Below, piece by piece: positions 44,708-54,728 of a stretch of DNA of 64,000 bases. The notes under the pieces were generated by a model. The model did not search any database. It had not been told where the DNA came from and was given only the letters and a program-made list of their open reading frames with translations. A program made the translations under genes and the position numbers. Numbering within the stretch: the first letter of the stretch is position 1; every line of letters begins with the position of its first letter. The stretch comes from JADCRZ01 sp037718865 (GTDB taxonomy: Bacteria > Bacteroidota > Bacteroidia > Chitinophagales > Chitinophagaceae): assembly GCA_037718865.1 (NCBI GenBank), contig JBBJMP010000003.1:186001-250000 (forward strand). Direction: 5' to 3'.

Positions 44708-45287
44708 TTAGCGATAAAATATATTATAATATTTTTGAGAATATCAATAAAGTATTAAACATTGAGGTTGCATAAAAATATAGAAAGTAATTGTATAACA
44801 GGCAATTTGAAGGGAATTTTTTAAGAAAGATTAAACACTATCAGCGATTGATAAGATAGTACAAAATCGTTTCTATAAAACAAAATAATTTTTGATGATT
44901 ACAAAAACACAAAAACAGAACCACGCTATTACTTATAAAATCAAAATTTGCTTACGCTTTTTCATTTTTATCACTTTCTTATAGTGCTTCGACTAAAGAT
45001 TATAATATAGAATATTATGAGCTAAGAATGACACATGTTAAATAGTGCTTTTATACAAAGAGCAACCCTGCTTTTTTAAATATGAATGAGTATTGAATGG
45101 AATCCCCTTCCTGTGATTAGATTAGACTATTTTAAGCAAAGGTGCTACTTCGGATTTTAAATATATAGTAAGCCTGATAAACACCGGATGCCGGAAAAAA
45201 GTATATGCCTGCTTTTATTGGTTAGGGATAGAGAATGGGAATAAAACACTTTTTGCATAAACCATATTGAACCTAATTGTATTCTAT
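44708..45287. other. AT-rich non-coding stretch
   Basis: Nearly 600 bp between the broken AraC gene and an integrase fragment. No gene, RNA or clear repeat was found on either strand. Confidence 0.5.
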
Positions 45288-45671
45288 TCAAAGATAGGGT
45301 TGTTGTATGACTGCGGGCTCCGGAGCAGCGAAGAACAAAATTTAAAACCATCTGCGGCTGACCTGGAACGGGGTATGCTGCACATTCATCAGGGCAAGGG
45401 TTCTAAAGATCGCTGCCTGTCACTGGGTAAGATGCTTAGCCGTGGTATTGGCCAATATATATTAGAAGCTGTTCCCGGTGATTATTTGTTTGAGAGCAAA
45501 ACAGGTGATCCACTATCTCGCGCCGGCGTTTCCTGGATTGTGAAAGAGGCGGCAAGAAGAGCCAGGATTACCAAAGATGTTCACCCTCACATGCCTCGCC
45601 ACAGCTATGCCACCCATCTGCTGGAACAGGGAGTGAATAAATCCATTTCCAATGCTCTCATGATGGTATAA
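45288..45671 (+). pseudogene. Tyrosine recombinase/integrase fragment
   Basis: A XerC/D-type catalytic piece: GLLYDCGLRSSEEQNLKPS with the first catalytic Arg, LHIHQGKGSKDRCLSL with the beta-hairpin Lys, and HPHMPRHSYATHLLEQGVN with the H-x-x-R motif. The protein ends soon after at SISNALMMV, before the conserved LGH and the catalytic Tyr. The N-terminal core-binding domain is also absent. It cannot recombine DNA. The open frame formally starts at 45267. It abuts a GH31 fragment on the opposite strand. Confidence 0.8.
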
Positions 45672-46110
45672 TTATTATGGTTTACCATACCGTTGAGTGT
45701 ATAGATATAAGGCATCAGTCGGTAGCGAAGCTGGTCAAACTTTAGTTGTGTTTGATAGGCGATATCATTCTTTTCACCAAAGAACTAGATCTCCCGTGGA
45801 GTGCTGGAACCGTGAACCCTGAACACCGGACAGAATGCGCCGAATTGGTACCAGCGAGTAAATAATTCACGGTAGGCGTTGTTCTTATTTCCACCGGTAT
45901 ATTTTACCCAGAAGCCGCCTATATCCGTTGTCCAGTAAGGCATTCCGGAAAGTGCAAAGCCCAAGCCTGCAGGAATAGATGCTCTTAGCACTCCCCATTC
46001 CCCGGATATGTCTCCCGACCAGATTATGGAGGCATTTTTTTGTTCGCCGGCAAAAGCAGAACGGGTGAGAATACAAACTCTTTTTGAAGGATCTGTTTCT
46101 CTTTGCCCTA
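45672..46110 (-). pseudogene. GH31 alpha-xylosidase-type fragment
   Basis: Minus strand: GQRETDPSKRVCILTRSAFA, IIWSGDISGEWGVLRASIPA, GMPYWTTDIGGFW and FGAFCPVFRVHG, typical of the GH31 region holding the catalytic acid. TAG at 45785-45787 interrupts PREI-FFGEKN, where the family has Trp, and the frame then continues KFDQLRYRLMPYIYTLNGMV. Both ends are cut: on one side by an integrase fragment, on the other by an IS1634-like fragment. It is of the larger YicI/xylosidase type, distinct from the GH31 gene at 753. Confidence 0.82.
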
Positions 46111-46340
46111 CCTTATCGTAAGTTATTCCGAGGCCAGAGCCAAAAAAGATAATGCCAACCGGGAAAAGGGTATCAAAAAACTGGTAAAACAAATTAAAAA
46201 TAAGAAGCTGACCAAGGCACAAATCAATAACAAAGGATACAATAAGTTCTTAAAAATGGAAGGTGAAATATCTGTTACTCTGAACACTTTCAAAGTAGAT
46301 GAGGCCTCAAGGGCTACATCACCAACACTACATTAAGTAG
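46111..46340 (+). pseudogene. IS1634-like transposase, internal-to-C-terminal fragment
   Basis: LIVSYSEARAKKDNANREKG, IKKLVKQIKNKKLTKAQINN and KGYNKFLKMEGEISVTLN are typical of the IS4-superfamily transposase of IS1634 type. Near 46300 the frame shifts, with LKGYITNTTLS visible in the next frame. The fragment stops exactly where the ISNCY-like terminal repeat starts (46341). Confidence 0.7.
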
Positions 46341-46538
46341 TGTCAGCAAGAAAACGCGTTATTTCTCAAAAGAGACCCTCTCATATTAAATAATTAATTT
46401 ATATGATGCGACCACTTTTCCGGTTTTTTTTGGCTATAATCTCGCCGAACGATAGTTTTTAGTTTTTTTTTAGGCCCTTTTTTTACTTCCAGGGCATAAC
46501 AATCCCTTTGCGATCTTTTCTGCGTTTGTTTTTAGCCG

Positions 46539-48205
46539 TTAGGCTGCCCTGGCTAACGCGGCTTGCTTACCTTCAGCTTCCTTTCTTTCTTTTGCCAGCA
46601 ATGCATTTCCTAACTGGTGAAGGTTATAAGCCAGCACACTTAAACCAACGCAACGTTTATATCCGTTTAAGCCCTTGTCCATGCATCGATTTAATCCATG
46701 ATGTTCCAACATATTAATATTGCTCTCTACCGCACTATGCGCATGTCTCAGTTCCTTAAATTTTTTATCGCTTTCCCGCTGCTTATCTTCTTGGTTAAGC
46801 CTGCCTTTTTTGGGAAGTATTACCTGTTCTATCCCTGACTGCTGAAGCACCTCTAAATTAGCTTTGCTGTAAAAACCCTTATCAAAACTGTGGCTGAATA
46901 TTGTTTTGCCTCGAAACGTTGTTTTAAGTCTTTCATTCAAATCGCTGATTTGTGAAGGATCCTTTTCCCCTTCCATTATCTTATAATCCACTATAAAATG
47001 ATACTGGTCAGTAGTGATCAGTATCAGATGGCCCAACTCTACTTTCCTATTCAGCTTACCCTTAGTGATCCATTCTGTATGTTCCTCAAATATGGAAAAT
47101 ATTTTTTCTTCCGCTGGTATCTTTTCTTCTTTGATCAGACGACGCTCGATTTGGTCGCTGAATTTCTTTAAAAATTCGCAGTAACGGCCTAATTCCAGCA
47201 GCAGCACCATTATTTTTAATCCAGCTCCTTCAGCCATTGGCGGGTTTTGTATCAGCTCTTCACAACGTTCCAATAATACTTTTGACTGCCTGAGATACTC
47301 CTTTACGCTTCGCTTTTTTGTGCTTCGTTTTTACCTTTGAACACCTGGTGGGATGTTTTGCGGAACTGGCTTTTCAAGGTGCGGTAATTATGTTTGATTT
47401 TACGCCAGCCTTTTAGTGAGGTAAGCCTTAGCAACGATTCTATTACGTTTAGTCATTTACGTGAGCTGTCCCATAGTAAATTCAAATCGGTTGGAAAATG
47501 TACGTTCGTTTCCAGCACATAACTGTCCGTTTTTAACCTAAAAGCCTCTTCTTTTTCTGTTGCCATGATTGGACATGGATAGGATAGCGCCGAACTCTTC
47601 ACCGGACACGTTACGGCCCACGTAAACTGACTGTGGAACAGTTTAACCCATGTCGTTGCCTTTTGGCCAGAGCCTGACAAACTCTTTGGCTCCTCAATGG
47701 TGACGATGATTCAAACGTTCGTTCAATTACTTTGCGCATACTATCCAGCCTAACCCTACGCCGGCTGAGTTTGCCGACTCTTTCGAGTTTCTCACGAATC
47801 CCAAAAGCCAGTCCGAAGGCTGCTCGGTATATTGTCCCGGTTGCTTACTACGACTCAGTTACCTGACACGAAGTCCCGGTAGGCTACTACCCGTGGAAGA
47901 GTAGGTTTCTCTTACGGACTATCCGTATGAAACAATCCGATCATGACCTTTGCAGGTCGCATCCATAAATCCATCCCTTTACGGCCAGTTTTCTTTTTAC
48001 CCTGGCTTATTTTTCTTTCCAGTAATGAAAATACCTTTTCATTGAGCTCAGGAGTAATAAAAATATACTGAAGCGCTTTAACAACAGGAGGTAACTCATC
48101 GCGGCTTTTTAAAGGAATCTTTACATCCTTAATTGAAACTGTGCGAAGGCTCATTTGCTGTTTGAATCTCTGGCGCATGGAAGAAGTTTTATTGCGAATA
48201 TTCAA
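46539..48205 (-). pseudogene. ISNCY-like transposase, disrupted
   Basis: Relative of the intact transposase at 13988-15487. The start is intact (MRQRFKQQMSLRTVSIKDVK, GRKGMDLW), then residues equivalent to about 75-154 are replaced by a 400-bp unrelated block. It resumes EKEEAFRLKTDSYVLETNVH, meets TGA at 47453-47455, continues LNVIESLLRLTSLKGWRK, and loses one base near 47317. The C-terminal half (HTEWITKGKLNRKVELGH to SAVESNINMLEHHGLNRC) is open to 46539. At least three independent lesions. Confidence 0.85.
47563..47962 (-). other. Structured inserted block, possible group II intron 5' remnant
   Basis: The block replaces part of the transposase gene. It has no long frame, its composition is more GC-rich than its surroundings, and on the - strand it begins ATGCGACCTGCAAAGGTC, close to the GUGYG-type intron start, and is full of short complementary segments. 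Later it contains AAGGCAACGACATGGGTTAA and GTCCGGTGAAGAGTTCGGCG. These are reminiscent of domain I-III of bacterial group II introns. No domain V, maturase or intact 3' end is present. The call rests on resemblance only. Confidence 0.4.
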
Positions 48206-48314
48206 GCAAAATACTGCCCAAACTCAATGAAATCCACAAGGTGTGCATAATATTCGATACTCTTGATTGAACGAAAACCTGGACAGTAAAGAGTCTTACG
48301 TTTTACGGCAGACA

Positions 48315-48540
48315 CTAATTATCGCTGGGAGTTATTGCCAGAGCCAGTAAAAGTTGGTGAGGGTGAGGATTTTGAAGAAAGGCCGGGAGCAATAGATAAT
48401 GCTTATCATACAACACAAATAATGGAAAGATCACATTAAAAACGCCAGAGAAAGAAGGTGCTTATAGATTATTTGTTTATGCAACAGATGGGAATAACAA
48501 TGTGGCGACAGCAAATATTCCTTTCTATATCATAAAATAA
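48315..48540 (+). pseudogene. C-terminal fragment of a glycoside hydrolase (GH2-like tail)
   Basis: From just after the IS end, the + strand reads NYRWELLPEPVKVGEGEDFE and ERPGAIDN, then shifts one frame to ITLKTPEKEGAYRLFVYATD and GNNNVATANIPFYIIK, stop at 48540. This is the immunoglobulin-like end of large Bacteroidota beta-glycosidases (GH2-type). The catalytic domain is missing. It carries a frameshift near 48430. Confidence 0.55.
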
Positions 48541-48600
48541 TATGTGCCTATCCGAAGTAGTGTCATGTCAACCTTAAAATATCGTAGGGAGCTTGCTATC

Positions 48601-48676
48601 GGCTATCAGCGGTCAGCAGTCAGAAAACCAGTTCTAACGACATATTTCTTCTGATAGACTGACGGCTGACGGCTGA
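48601..48676. repeat. Imperfect inverted intergenic repeat
   Basis: CAGCGGTCAGCAGTCAGAA (48608-48626) pairs imperfectly with TTCTGATAGACTGACGGCTG (about 48649-48667), followed by tandem GACGGCT. This is the dispersed palindromic type often seen between genes in Bacteroidota. Confidence 0.45.
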
Positions 48677-48778
48677 ATGCTTACCCGTAAGTTGATGATT
48701 GACATAACACCAGGGTTGTCAGGATGTAAGATAAATTTTGTTGTTGGTTTTTGCGTGTGAAAAGAATAAATTAAGCAA

Positions 48779-49957
48779 TCAGCGCTCTAGCTTACGAAAG
48801 TCTTCAATCCGGTGAAAAGTAATAAAGTTTGCATCGTGCTGATTATGTGCTCCGCCTTCAGCATCATCATAAGCTGTACGCGATAAAGCAATAATATCCT
48901 TACCTTCAAATTGCCAGTCGAGATATTGGAAACCATGTTTGTCCATATCCTGATGTTGGAGAATTATAGACTTCACTTCCCAGTTTCTTAAATCTGATGA
49001 GCTGCACAACGCTTGTGTGTTACGGGTGCGTTCAAAGTTTTTACCTTTAAATTTCTCCGGAACATAATTGGATAACGTCCAGTATAGCTTTGTTTTTTTA
49101 TCGTATCTAATGGTAAACTTTTTACTCCCTCCTGGGAAAGCAATGAAGTCTTTATCCGGATTAAAGGTAGCTTGCTTACCATCGTTACTAATTTTGATAA
49201 TAGCGGCCTTTTCATCTCCATTCACAGTATAAGCAGCACGCAAAACATTTACGATTCCTCCGGAAGGGCTTACCACAGCATTCCCTTCTAACCATCCGCC
49301 GAAATTACCATTAAGATAAGTAGAATCGTAACGGACGCTATTGCTGAAAGTCCAGTTCTTTGCATCGAGTAAATCCGCGTTAACCGGTACAGACATCATG
49401 AAAGAACCAAACATTTTTCCCCAACCTCTAATGGGCCCCATAGCATCTTCCATTGCCCGCCATAATCGCCCATTGTGTTCAATCACTGGATTTGGGGCGC
49501 AATGATATTGACCTTCCAGTAACAATCCGTTGGCGGAATTAGTTGGATTTGTCCACGTAACACCGCCATCTGTAGATTTCCGGATAATGGCATTACCATA
49601 TTGTTTCCAGGTGCCCAATATATAAATATTCTTTCTGTGTACAAAAAGCTTAGACCAGAATTGTCCTTTAATCTCCGCAATTCGATTCCAGGTTTTGCCT
49701 TTATCAGTTGATTTAAATACGTGTGTAATGGCCTCCTGGTTTTCTGTACCTTTCGGTCCAAAAAAATCATGCGAGGCTACATAATTGCCATCAGGCAAAA
49801 TACAAATGCTAGGAGAGCCAAGGTATAATCCTGATGATACCGGGCTGTGATCTACAACCACACCCGGGACATTAGAATAATCAGTTTTTTGCGCAAAGAT
49901 TAATTTGGTACAAATACAAAAAAATAAGGTTAAATAAATTGTCCCCTTTATTTTCAT
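48779..49957 (-). CDS. Secreted sialidase-fold (BNR/Asp-box) protein
   Basis: A 392-residue secreted protein: signal peptide to about 23 (LIFAQ), six-bladed-propeller features with Asp-boxes STDKGKTW (about 83) and STDGGVTW (about 128), and SPSICILPDGNYVASHDFFG near the start. The Arg-Ile-Pro motif of true GH33 sialidases is not seen in that position, so the sialidase label is only about the fold. Some related proteins cleave rhamnose- or uronate-containing glycans. It follows the second SusC/SusD pair by 75 bp in the same operon, so it likely acts on the same glycan. Confidence 0.75.
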   Translation of the reverse strand: MKIKGTIYLTLFFCICTKLIFAQKTDYSNVPGVVVDHSPVSSGLYLGSPSICILPDGNYVASHDFFGPKGTENQEAITHVFKSTDKGKTWNRIAEIKGQFWSKLFVHRKNIYILGTWKQYGNAIIRKSTDGGVTWTNPTNSANGLLLEGQYHCAPNPVIEHNGRLWRAMEDAMGPIRGWGKMFGSFMMSVPVNADLLDAKNWTFSNSVRYDSTYLNGNFGGWLEGNAVVSPSGGIVNVLRAAYTVNGDEKAAIIKISNDGKQATFNPDKDFIAFPGGSKKFTIRYDKKTKLYWTLSNYVPEKFKGKNFERTRNTQALCSSSDLRNWEVKSIILQHQDMDKHGFQYLDWQFEGKDIIALSRTAYDDAEGGAHNQHDANFITFHRIEDFRKLER

Positions 49958-50032
49958 CAGAATAATTTGTTTTTGAAGATGATGAGAATCATATAATTAA
50001 TGTCGTAATAATCATAACCTTCTATTTGGTTG

Positions 50033-51568
50033 TTATTTCCACTCAGGGTGTTGCTCCAGGTTTTTGCTATTATCAATTGCTGACTGCGGGATTGGCCAAA
50101 CATAATTTTTTGCAGGATTAAATACCCGGGTTTCTATGGTTTGTAAAGGTAATACGCCCGGAATTGTAAAACTAACAATGGTTTTGTTCAGTACTTTATC
50201 AGCTATTTTCCATCGGATAATATCATAATAGCGAAGGCCTTCACAAGCGAGTTCTACCCTACGTTCATTTCTTATAATCTCTCTTAATGTTTCTTTAGTA
50301 TTGTAAACAGTCCGGTCTACTTTCGGCATTGCGGCACGCAAACGGATAAGATCTAAAGCATCATATATCGAATTATCAGGGCCTGACGCTTCATTCTTTG
50401 CTTCTGCATACATTAATAACACATCAGCATAGCGGAAAATAATCCAGTTTACATAACTTGTTCTTTGCTGCGAAAACATGTCTGCAATATATTTTCTGGG
50501 ATAGATATAGGTTTTCGCCTGTGCCTTGGTTTCTGCATTATTTATGGGATCATAAACAACACCTGCTAAAGTTTGAAAAGGATAGATAAAGGTTTCATAG
50601 AATCTCTGATCCCGGTTTTCAAATGGCTTCAAAGGATTGTACAGTGGTGACTTTGTAATAGGAAGCCCATCTTTACATTCATAAGCATTCACCAGGTCTG
50701 GAAGCGGCATAGATGCACCTACGCCACCTATATTATAAAATGGATACAGGAAAGTAATGTTATGTGTATTCTGATTCGCTGCATATTGGTAAGCCAGGAT
50801 CACTTCTTTCGTTTTATTATTAAAAGAGGTCAGGAATAATTCATTATACTTTGGATGAAGCTCATAAACTTTAAGATCCATAACAGCCTTTGCTGCAGCC
50901 GCAGCTTCTTCCCATCGATCATTAAATAAAAGCACCCGGGCTTTAAGGGCCAGTGCGGCTCCTTTGGTAACTCTGCCATTATCACTTGCCGGCCATGAAA
51001 CCGGTAAATCATTTATGGCAAGATCGAGTTGTTCTAATACATATTTGAGAATTACGCTTTTGTTTGTTTTTGGAAGGTCAGACTCACTTATGGACAATAC
51101 TTTAGTGAAGAACGGAATATCACGATACAGAGTTATCATTTCAAAATACCGGAAGGCGATAATAAAACGAGTTTGTCCGGTTAATCTTAATTTTCCCATC
51201 GCCGAAATACCCGGGACTTCATCAATTCTTTCCAGCAGTTCATAACAGCTTCTTAGATAAGTATAATCCCATTTCTTTCTAACCACCCCAAAAGTCGGAT
51301 CAAATGTGCCATTAGCCACATATCCTGCCCCACCTTCTGCGCCGGGATTATTTCCGTAAGTATCATCACTCATAGTATCAAAATAAAAATCATTTATCTG
51401 TGGTAAAATCCGGTACAAATTGTTGACCCAAAGGGTTGCATTTTTCTCAGATGTCCAGAAAGTAACATCAGAAGGAGCATTTAACGGGTTTTTATTTAAA
51501 AAATCTTTTTTACAGGATACAATCAGTAAAAATAACAGTATCATATTCAGCTTCAATACATTTTTCAT
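50033..51568 (-). CDS. SusD/RagB-family glycan-binding lipoprotein
   Basis: About 511 residues from the ATG at 51568 (MKNVLKLNMILLFLLIVSC, lipobox IVSC); the longer frame from 51595 adds only leader sequence. RagB motifs: RFIIAFRYFEMITLYRDIPF (about 120), ALALKARVLLFNDRWEEAA, IFRYADVLLMYAEAKNE and IRNERRVELACEGLRYYDIIRW; it ends LEQHPEWK. It lies 29 bp after the SusC gene. It is the lid for that transporter. Confidence 0.95.
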   Translation of the reverse strand: MKNVLKLNMILLFLLIVSCKKDFLNKNPLNAPSDVTFWTSEKNATLWVNNLYRILPQINDFYFDTMSDDTYGNNPGAEGGAGYVANGTFDPTFGVVRKKWDYTYLRSCYELLERIDEVPGISAMGKLRLTGQTRFIIAFRYFEMITLYRDIPFFTKVLSISESDLPKTNKSVILKYVLEQLDLAINDLPVSWPASDNGRVTKGAALALKARVLLFNDRWEEAAAAAKAVMDLKVYELHPKYNELFLTSFNNKTKEVILAYQYAANQNTHNITFLYPFYNIGGVGASMPLPDLVNAYECKDGLPITKSPLYNPLKPFENRDQRFYETFIYPFQTLAGVVYDPINNAETKAQAKTYIYPRKYIADMFSQQRTSYVNWIIFRYADVLLMYAEAKNEASGPDNSIYDALDLIRLRAAMPKVDRTVYNTKETLREIIRNERRVELACEGLRYYDIIRWKIADKVLNKTIVSFTIPGVLPLQTIETRVFNPAKNYVWPIPQSAIDNSKNLEQHPEWK

Positions 51569-51597
51569 AACAATGTCGTTAATGTAATTAAACATAA

Positions 51598-54500
51598 TTA
51601 AAAGGAAAGATTAATACCGATGGTTGATATCTGGCTTAAAGGATAAATACCGCCGCTCCCATTTGGAATTTCAGGATCATAACCTAAAAAATTGGTAAGG
51701 GTGAACAGGTTTTCCCCGCTGAAATATATTCTTGCTCTGGATAATTTTAATCTTTCAATAATTTTTGAAGGAAGAATGTATCCTAACTGAATGTTTTTAA
51801 GCCTGAAATAAGCAGAGTTTTGAAGCTTAAAAGAAGAAAACCCTTTATTCAAAGAACTTAACCTGTATTTGGGGAACCGGGCATCGGTGTTTTCTGGCGT
51901 CCAGGTATCTGTTTGAAAGGTAAAAGCGCTTGCATTTTCATCCAGAATAGGATCTCCTGCCAAAGAAGTTAAGTAAGATTTACGATAACCAACACCTTGT
52001 CCGAATGCTGAAAAATCAAAACCTTTCCATGACATCTGTATCGTAATTCCATAAGGAAAATGTGGATTTGGATTTCCTAAACGAATTCTGTCATCAGCTG
52101 ATATAGTGGCGCGATTTCCTCCATGCTCTTTATACCTTATATCACCAGGACCTGTTTGAATATTTTGAAAAGAATGATTTTTAACTTCCTCAGCAGTTTG
52201 AAACAAACCATCCGCTTCCCATCCGTACCATTCATTCAAACTATGTCCAACGCCAGTAATAGAATTTCCACTGATGTAAGGGCCAGTTCCTGCCAGATCA
52301 ACAACTTTTTCTTTGGCGTCCGAAATTTGAAACCCGATGCTGTAACTAAACGCTCCGACATTGTTCCGATGTCTGATGTCTATTTCCCAGCCTTTATTAT
52401 CTACCACACCTGCATTTTGAACAGGCGCACCTCGTCCGTAAGAATCCGGTACGGGAAGAGCCAGTAAAATATCTTTTGTACGATCTTTAAATACATCCAG
52501 ACTAATACTTAATTTATTTTGAAAAAAGCCTGCATCAACCCCAATGTTCGTGGTTGTTTTAGTTTCCCAGGTTAAATCCCGGTTTGGTGATCCCCTATAA
52601 AAAGCAGAAGTATTTGGCAAACTGTTAAAGTAATAGGCTCCTGTTCCAATTGTTGATGCATATTGATATAAACCAACATTCTGATTACCTACCTGCCCCC
52701 ATGAACTTCTTAATTTAAGTTCACTAATGGTTCGGTTATTTTTTAGAAATGGTTCTTCACTAATTCTCCAGCCCGCAGAAAATGATGGAAAAAGTCCCCA
52801 TTGTCTTTTTTCTGCAAACCTTGAAGAACCATCATAACGCAGGTTTGATTCGAATAAATATTTGTCCTTAAATATATAATTCAACCGTCCAAAAAAAGAA
52901 CGGATAGCCCATTCAGAGGCATCACCGGACGTTGTCCAGGTACTAGGATCGGAACTGCCTGCATTAATAACATAAATGTTATCTGTAAGAAAATCGCGTC
53001 TTCCCACAGATTCTGTAAAATCCTGGTTCCATTCCTGTGTGAAACCTCCCAAAAACTTAAAATCATGTTCTTTAAAACTCTTATCATAGTTTACAAGCAA
53101 TTGCAGGTTGTGCTGATAATTGGTTTGATTGGAATTGATAAGCGAATTAATGTTATAATCAAAGTCGACTTTTGTAAGATCGACAGGATTGATGAACTGA
53201 ATTCTATTACTATAATCAACGGTTCTGCTCTGGTCATATTTCCCACCATAAAAACCATTGACAGACAAGCCCTCCAGTATGTTATACTTTAAATTTAATG
53301 AGCCAGTAAACCTGTTGAATTTGCTGTCTTGAAAACCACCGTCAGCTGAGCCCAACCCCATACGATTAGCAAAGGACGTTACGGATGCCCATCTTCCATC
53401 TGATGTAAAGATCGGGAATACAGTTCCTCTCCTATACGCTTCAAATATGATATCGTTTACGCCCCTGGTAGGGCCGCTGGGATAATTTGCATTAGAAACA
53501 GACCCACGTTTCGAGGGAGAAAATTGAGCCATTACACCTATTTCCAATCGATTACCTATTTTGAAAGTATTATTTACTCTAATGTTATACCGCTTAAAAT
53601 CAGTATTTTTCATAATACCTTTTTGAGATAAATATCCTAGTGATATATAATAAGTACTGTTCTCATTTCCGCCTGAAATGGAAAGATTGTGCTGGGTTTG
53701 CGGTGCAGGATTGAACAAATAATTCAACCGGTCTGAACTGGGCAACTGACCCGTTCTGTATTTTTCAATATCAGCAACTGAGAAGCGTAAGTTTGTGGCA
53801 TTGGGATTATCATTGAGCTGCGCCTGATTATAAATTGTGGCATGCTCATAGGCATTTACCAAACTGGGCAAACGGGTAGGATTTTCCGTGCCAACATAAC
53901 CATCATAGCTAACATGTGTTTTGCCTGTTTTACCTTTTTTAGTTGTCACTAAAATAACACCTCCTGAAGCTCTTGCCCCATATATTGCCGTAGCTGCAGC
54001 ATCCTTCAATATACTTATACTCTCAATATCATTAGGGTTAAGACTTGCCAGCGATATGGCTATGCCATCCACAATAACTAATGGATCATTTCCAGTAAAC
54101 GTACTTGTGCCACGGATTTTGAGACCAATACTCTCCGCACCAGGTTGTCCGCTGTTTTGTGTAACCATTAGTCCAGGCACTTGCCCCTGTAATGCCTGTG
54201 CTATATTGGTTATGGGGCGGTTTTCCAAATCCTTAGCTTCAATTGTACTTACTGCACCGGTTAGGTTAACTTTTTTTTGCGTACCATATCCTACAACAAC
54301 TACTTCATTTAATTTGTTATCAGACGGCGATAAAAAGACATCGATATTCGATTTTCCACCTACTGTTATTTTTTGAGTAATGTAGCCAGTGTAAGAAACA
54401 ACAAGTGTATCGTTATTCCCGATGGATTGTATGCTGTACATGCCGTTTTGATCAGTTGCTGTTGCCCCCTTTGAATTCTGAAGCATAACAGTAACGCCAA

Positions 54501-54633
54501 TCAACGATTCTTTTGATGAGGCATCTCTGATAGTCCCACTAATCTTTTTATTTTGAGCTACCGCGTTAAGACAACCGGAAATCAAACTAATTATCATGAA
54601 TTGCCGAAAGAGGACTGATATATATTTTCTCAT
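51598..54633 (-). CDS. SusC/RagA-family TonB-dependent transporter
   Basis: A 1011-residue outer-membrane receptor with a signal peptide (to about 26, NAVAQ), a carboxypeptidase-regulatory-like domain (GTIRDASSKESLIGVTVML), a TonB-box region (LNEVVVVGYGTQKKVNLTGA), the plug (ALQGQVPGLMVTQNSGQPG, DPLVIVDGIAI, SILKDAAATAIYGARASGG) and the barrel ending TIGINLSF. It heads the SusC-SusD-sialidase-fold unit. Its promoter shares a conserved operator with the symporter operon (54767 and 60698), implying joint induction. Confidence 0.95.
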   Translation of the reverse strand: MRKYISVLFRQFMIISLISGCLNAVAQNKKISGTIRDASSKESLIGVTVMLQNSKGATATDQNGMYSIQSIGNNDTLVVSYTGYITQKITVGGKSNIDVFLSPSDNKLNEVVVVGYGTQKKVNLTGAVSTIEAKDLENRPITNIAQALQGQVPGLMVTQNSGQPGAESIGLKIRGTSTFTGNDPLVIVDGIAISLASLNPNDIESISILKDAAATAIYGARASGGVILVTTKKGKTGKTHVSYDGYVGTENPTRLPSLVNAYEHATIYNQAQLNDNPNATNLRFSVADIEKYRTGQLPSSDRLNYLFNPAPQTQHNLSISGGNENSTYYISLGYLSQKGIMKNTDFKRYNIRVNNTFKIGNRLEIGVMAQFSPSKRGSVSNANYPSGPTRGVNDIIFEAYRRGTVFPIFTSDGRWASVTSFANRMGLGSADGGFQDSKFNRFTGSLNLKYNILEGLSVNGFYGGKYDQSRTVDYSNRIQFINPVDLTKVDFDYNINSLINSNQTNYQHNLQLLVNYDKSFKEHDFKFLGGFTQEWNQDFTESVGRRDFLTDNIYVINAGSSDPSTWTTSGDASEWAIRSFFGRLNYIFKDKYLFESNLRYDGSSRFAEKRQWGLFPSFSAGWRISEEPFLKNNRTISELKLRSSWGQVGNQNVGLYQYASTIGTGAYYFNSLPNTSAFYRGSPNRDLTWETKTTTNIGVDAGFFQNKLSISLDVFKDRTKDILLALPVPDSYGRGAPVQNAGVVDNKGWEIDIRHRNNVGAFSYSIGFQISDAKEKVVDLAGTGPYISGNSITGVGHSLNEWYGWEADGLFQTAEEVKNHSFQNIQTGPGDIRYKEHGGNRATISADDRIRLGNPNPHFPYGITIQMSWKGFDFSAFGQGVGYRKSYLTSLAGDPILDENASAFTFQTDTWTPENTDARFPKYRLSSLNKGFSSFKLQNSAYFRLKNIQLGYILPSKIIERLKLSRARIYFSGENLFTLTNFLGYDPEIPNGSGGIYPLSQISTIGINLSF

Positions 54634-54728
54634 TTTTTGGTTGGGTTTATATTTTGATTAGTAGGCCGTTTGCATCTTTACAAAAAATTCGACAGCGTCG
54701 TTGCCATAAAGCGACTTTATGCTTATAT

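Larger units (their letters stand above)
46341..48314 (-). mobile_element. Second ISNCY-like insertion sequence, decayed
   Basis: Ends are TGTCAGCAAGAAAACG (46341-46356) and the complement of CGTTTTACGGCAGACA (48299-48314): 12 of 16 bases match, sharing TGTC and AAAACG. They also resemble the ends of the intact copy (TGTCTGTC). No target duplication is visible. It is about 150 bp longer than the intact copy because of an inserted block at 47563-47962. The element lies between an IS1634-like fragment and a GH2-like fragment. Confidence 0.65.

Noticed and set aside
46103..46222. Overlapping opposite frames at the GH31/IS1634-like border taken as one gene
   Set aside because: The two strands carry different known families; the border near 46110 is a junction of fragments.
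48779..49957. Calling the propeller protein a true sialidase
   Set aside because: Asp-boxes show the fold only; the expected Arg-Ile-Pro motif and arginine triad were not identified.
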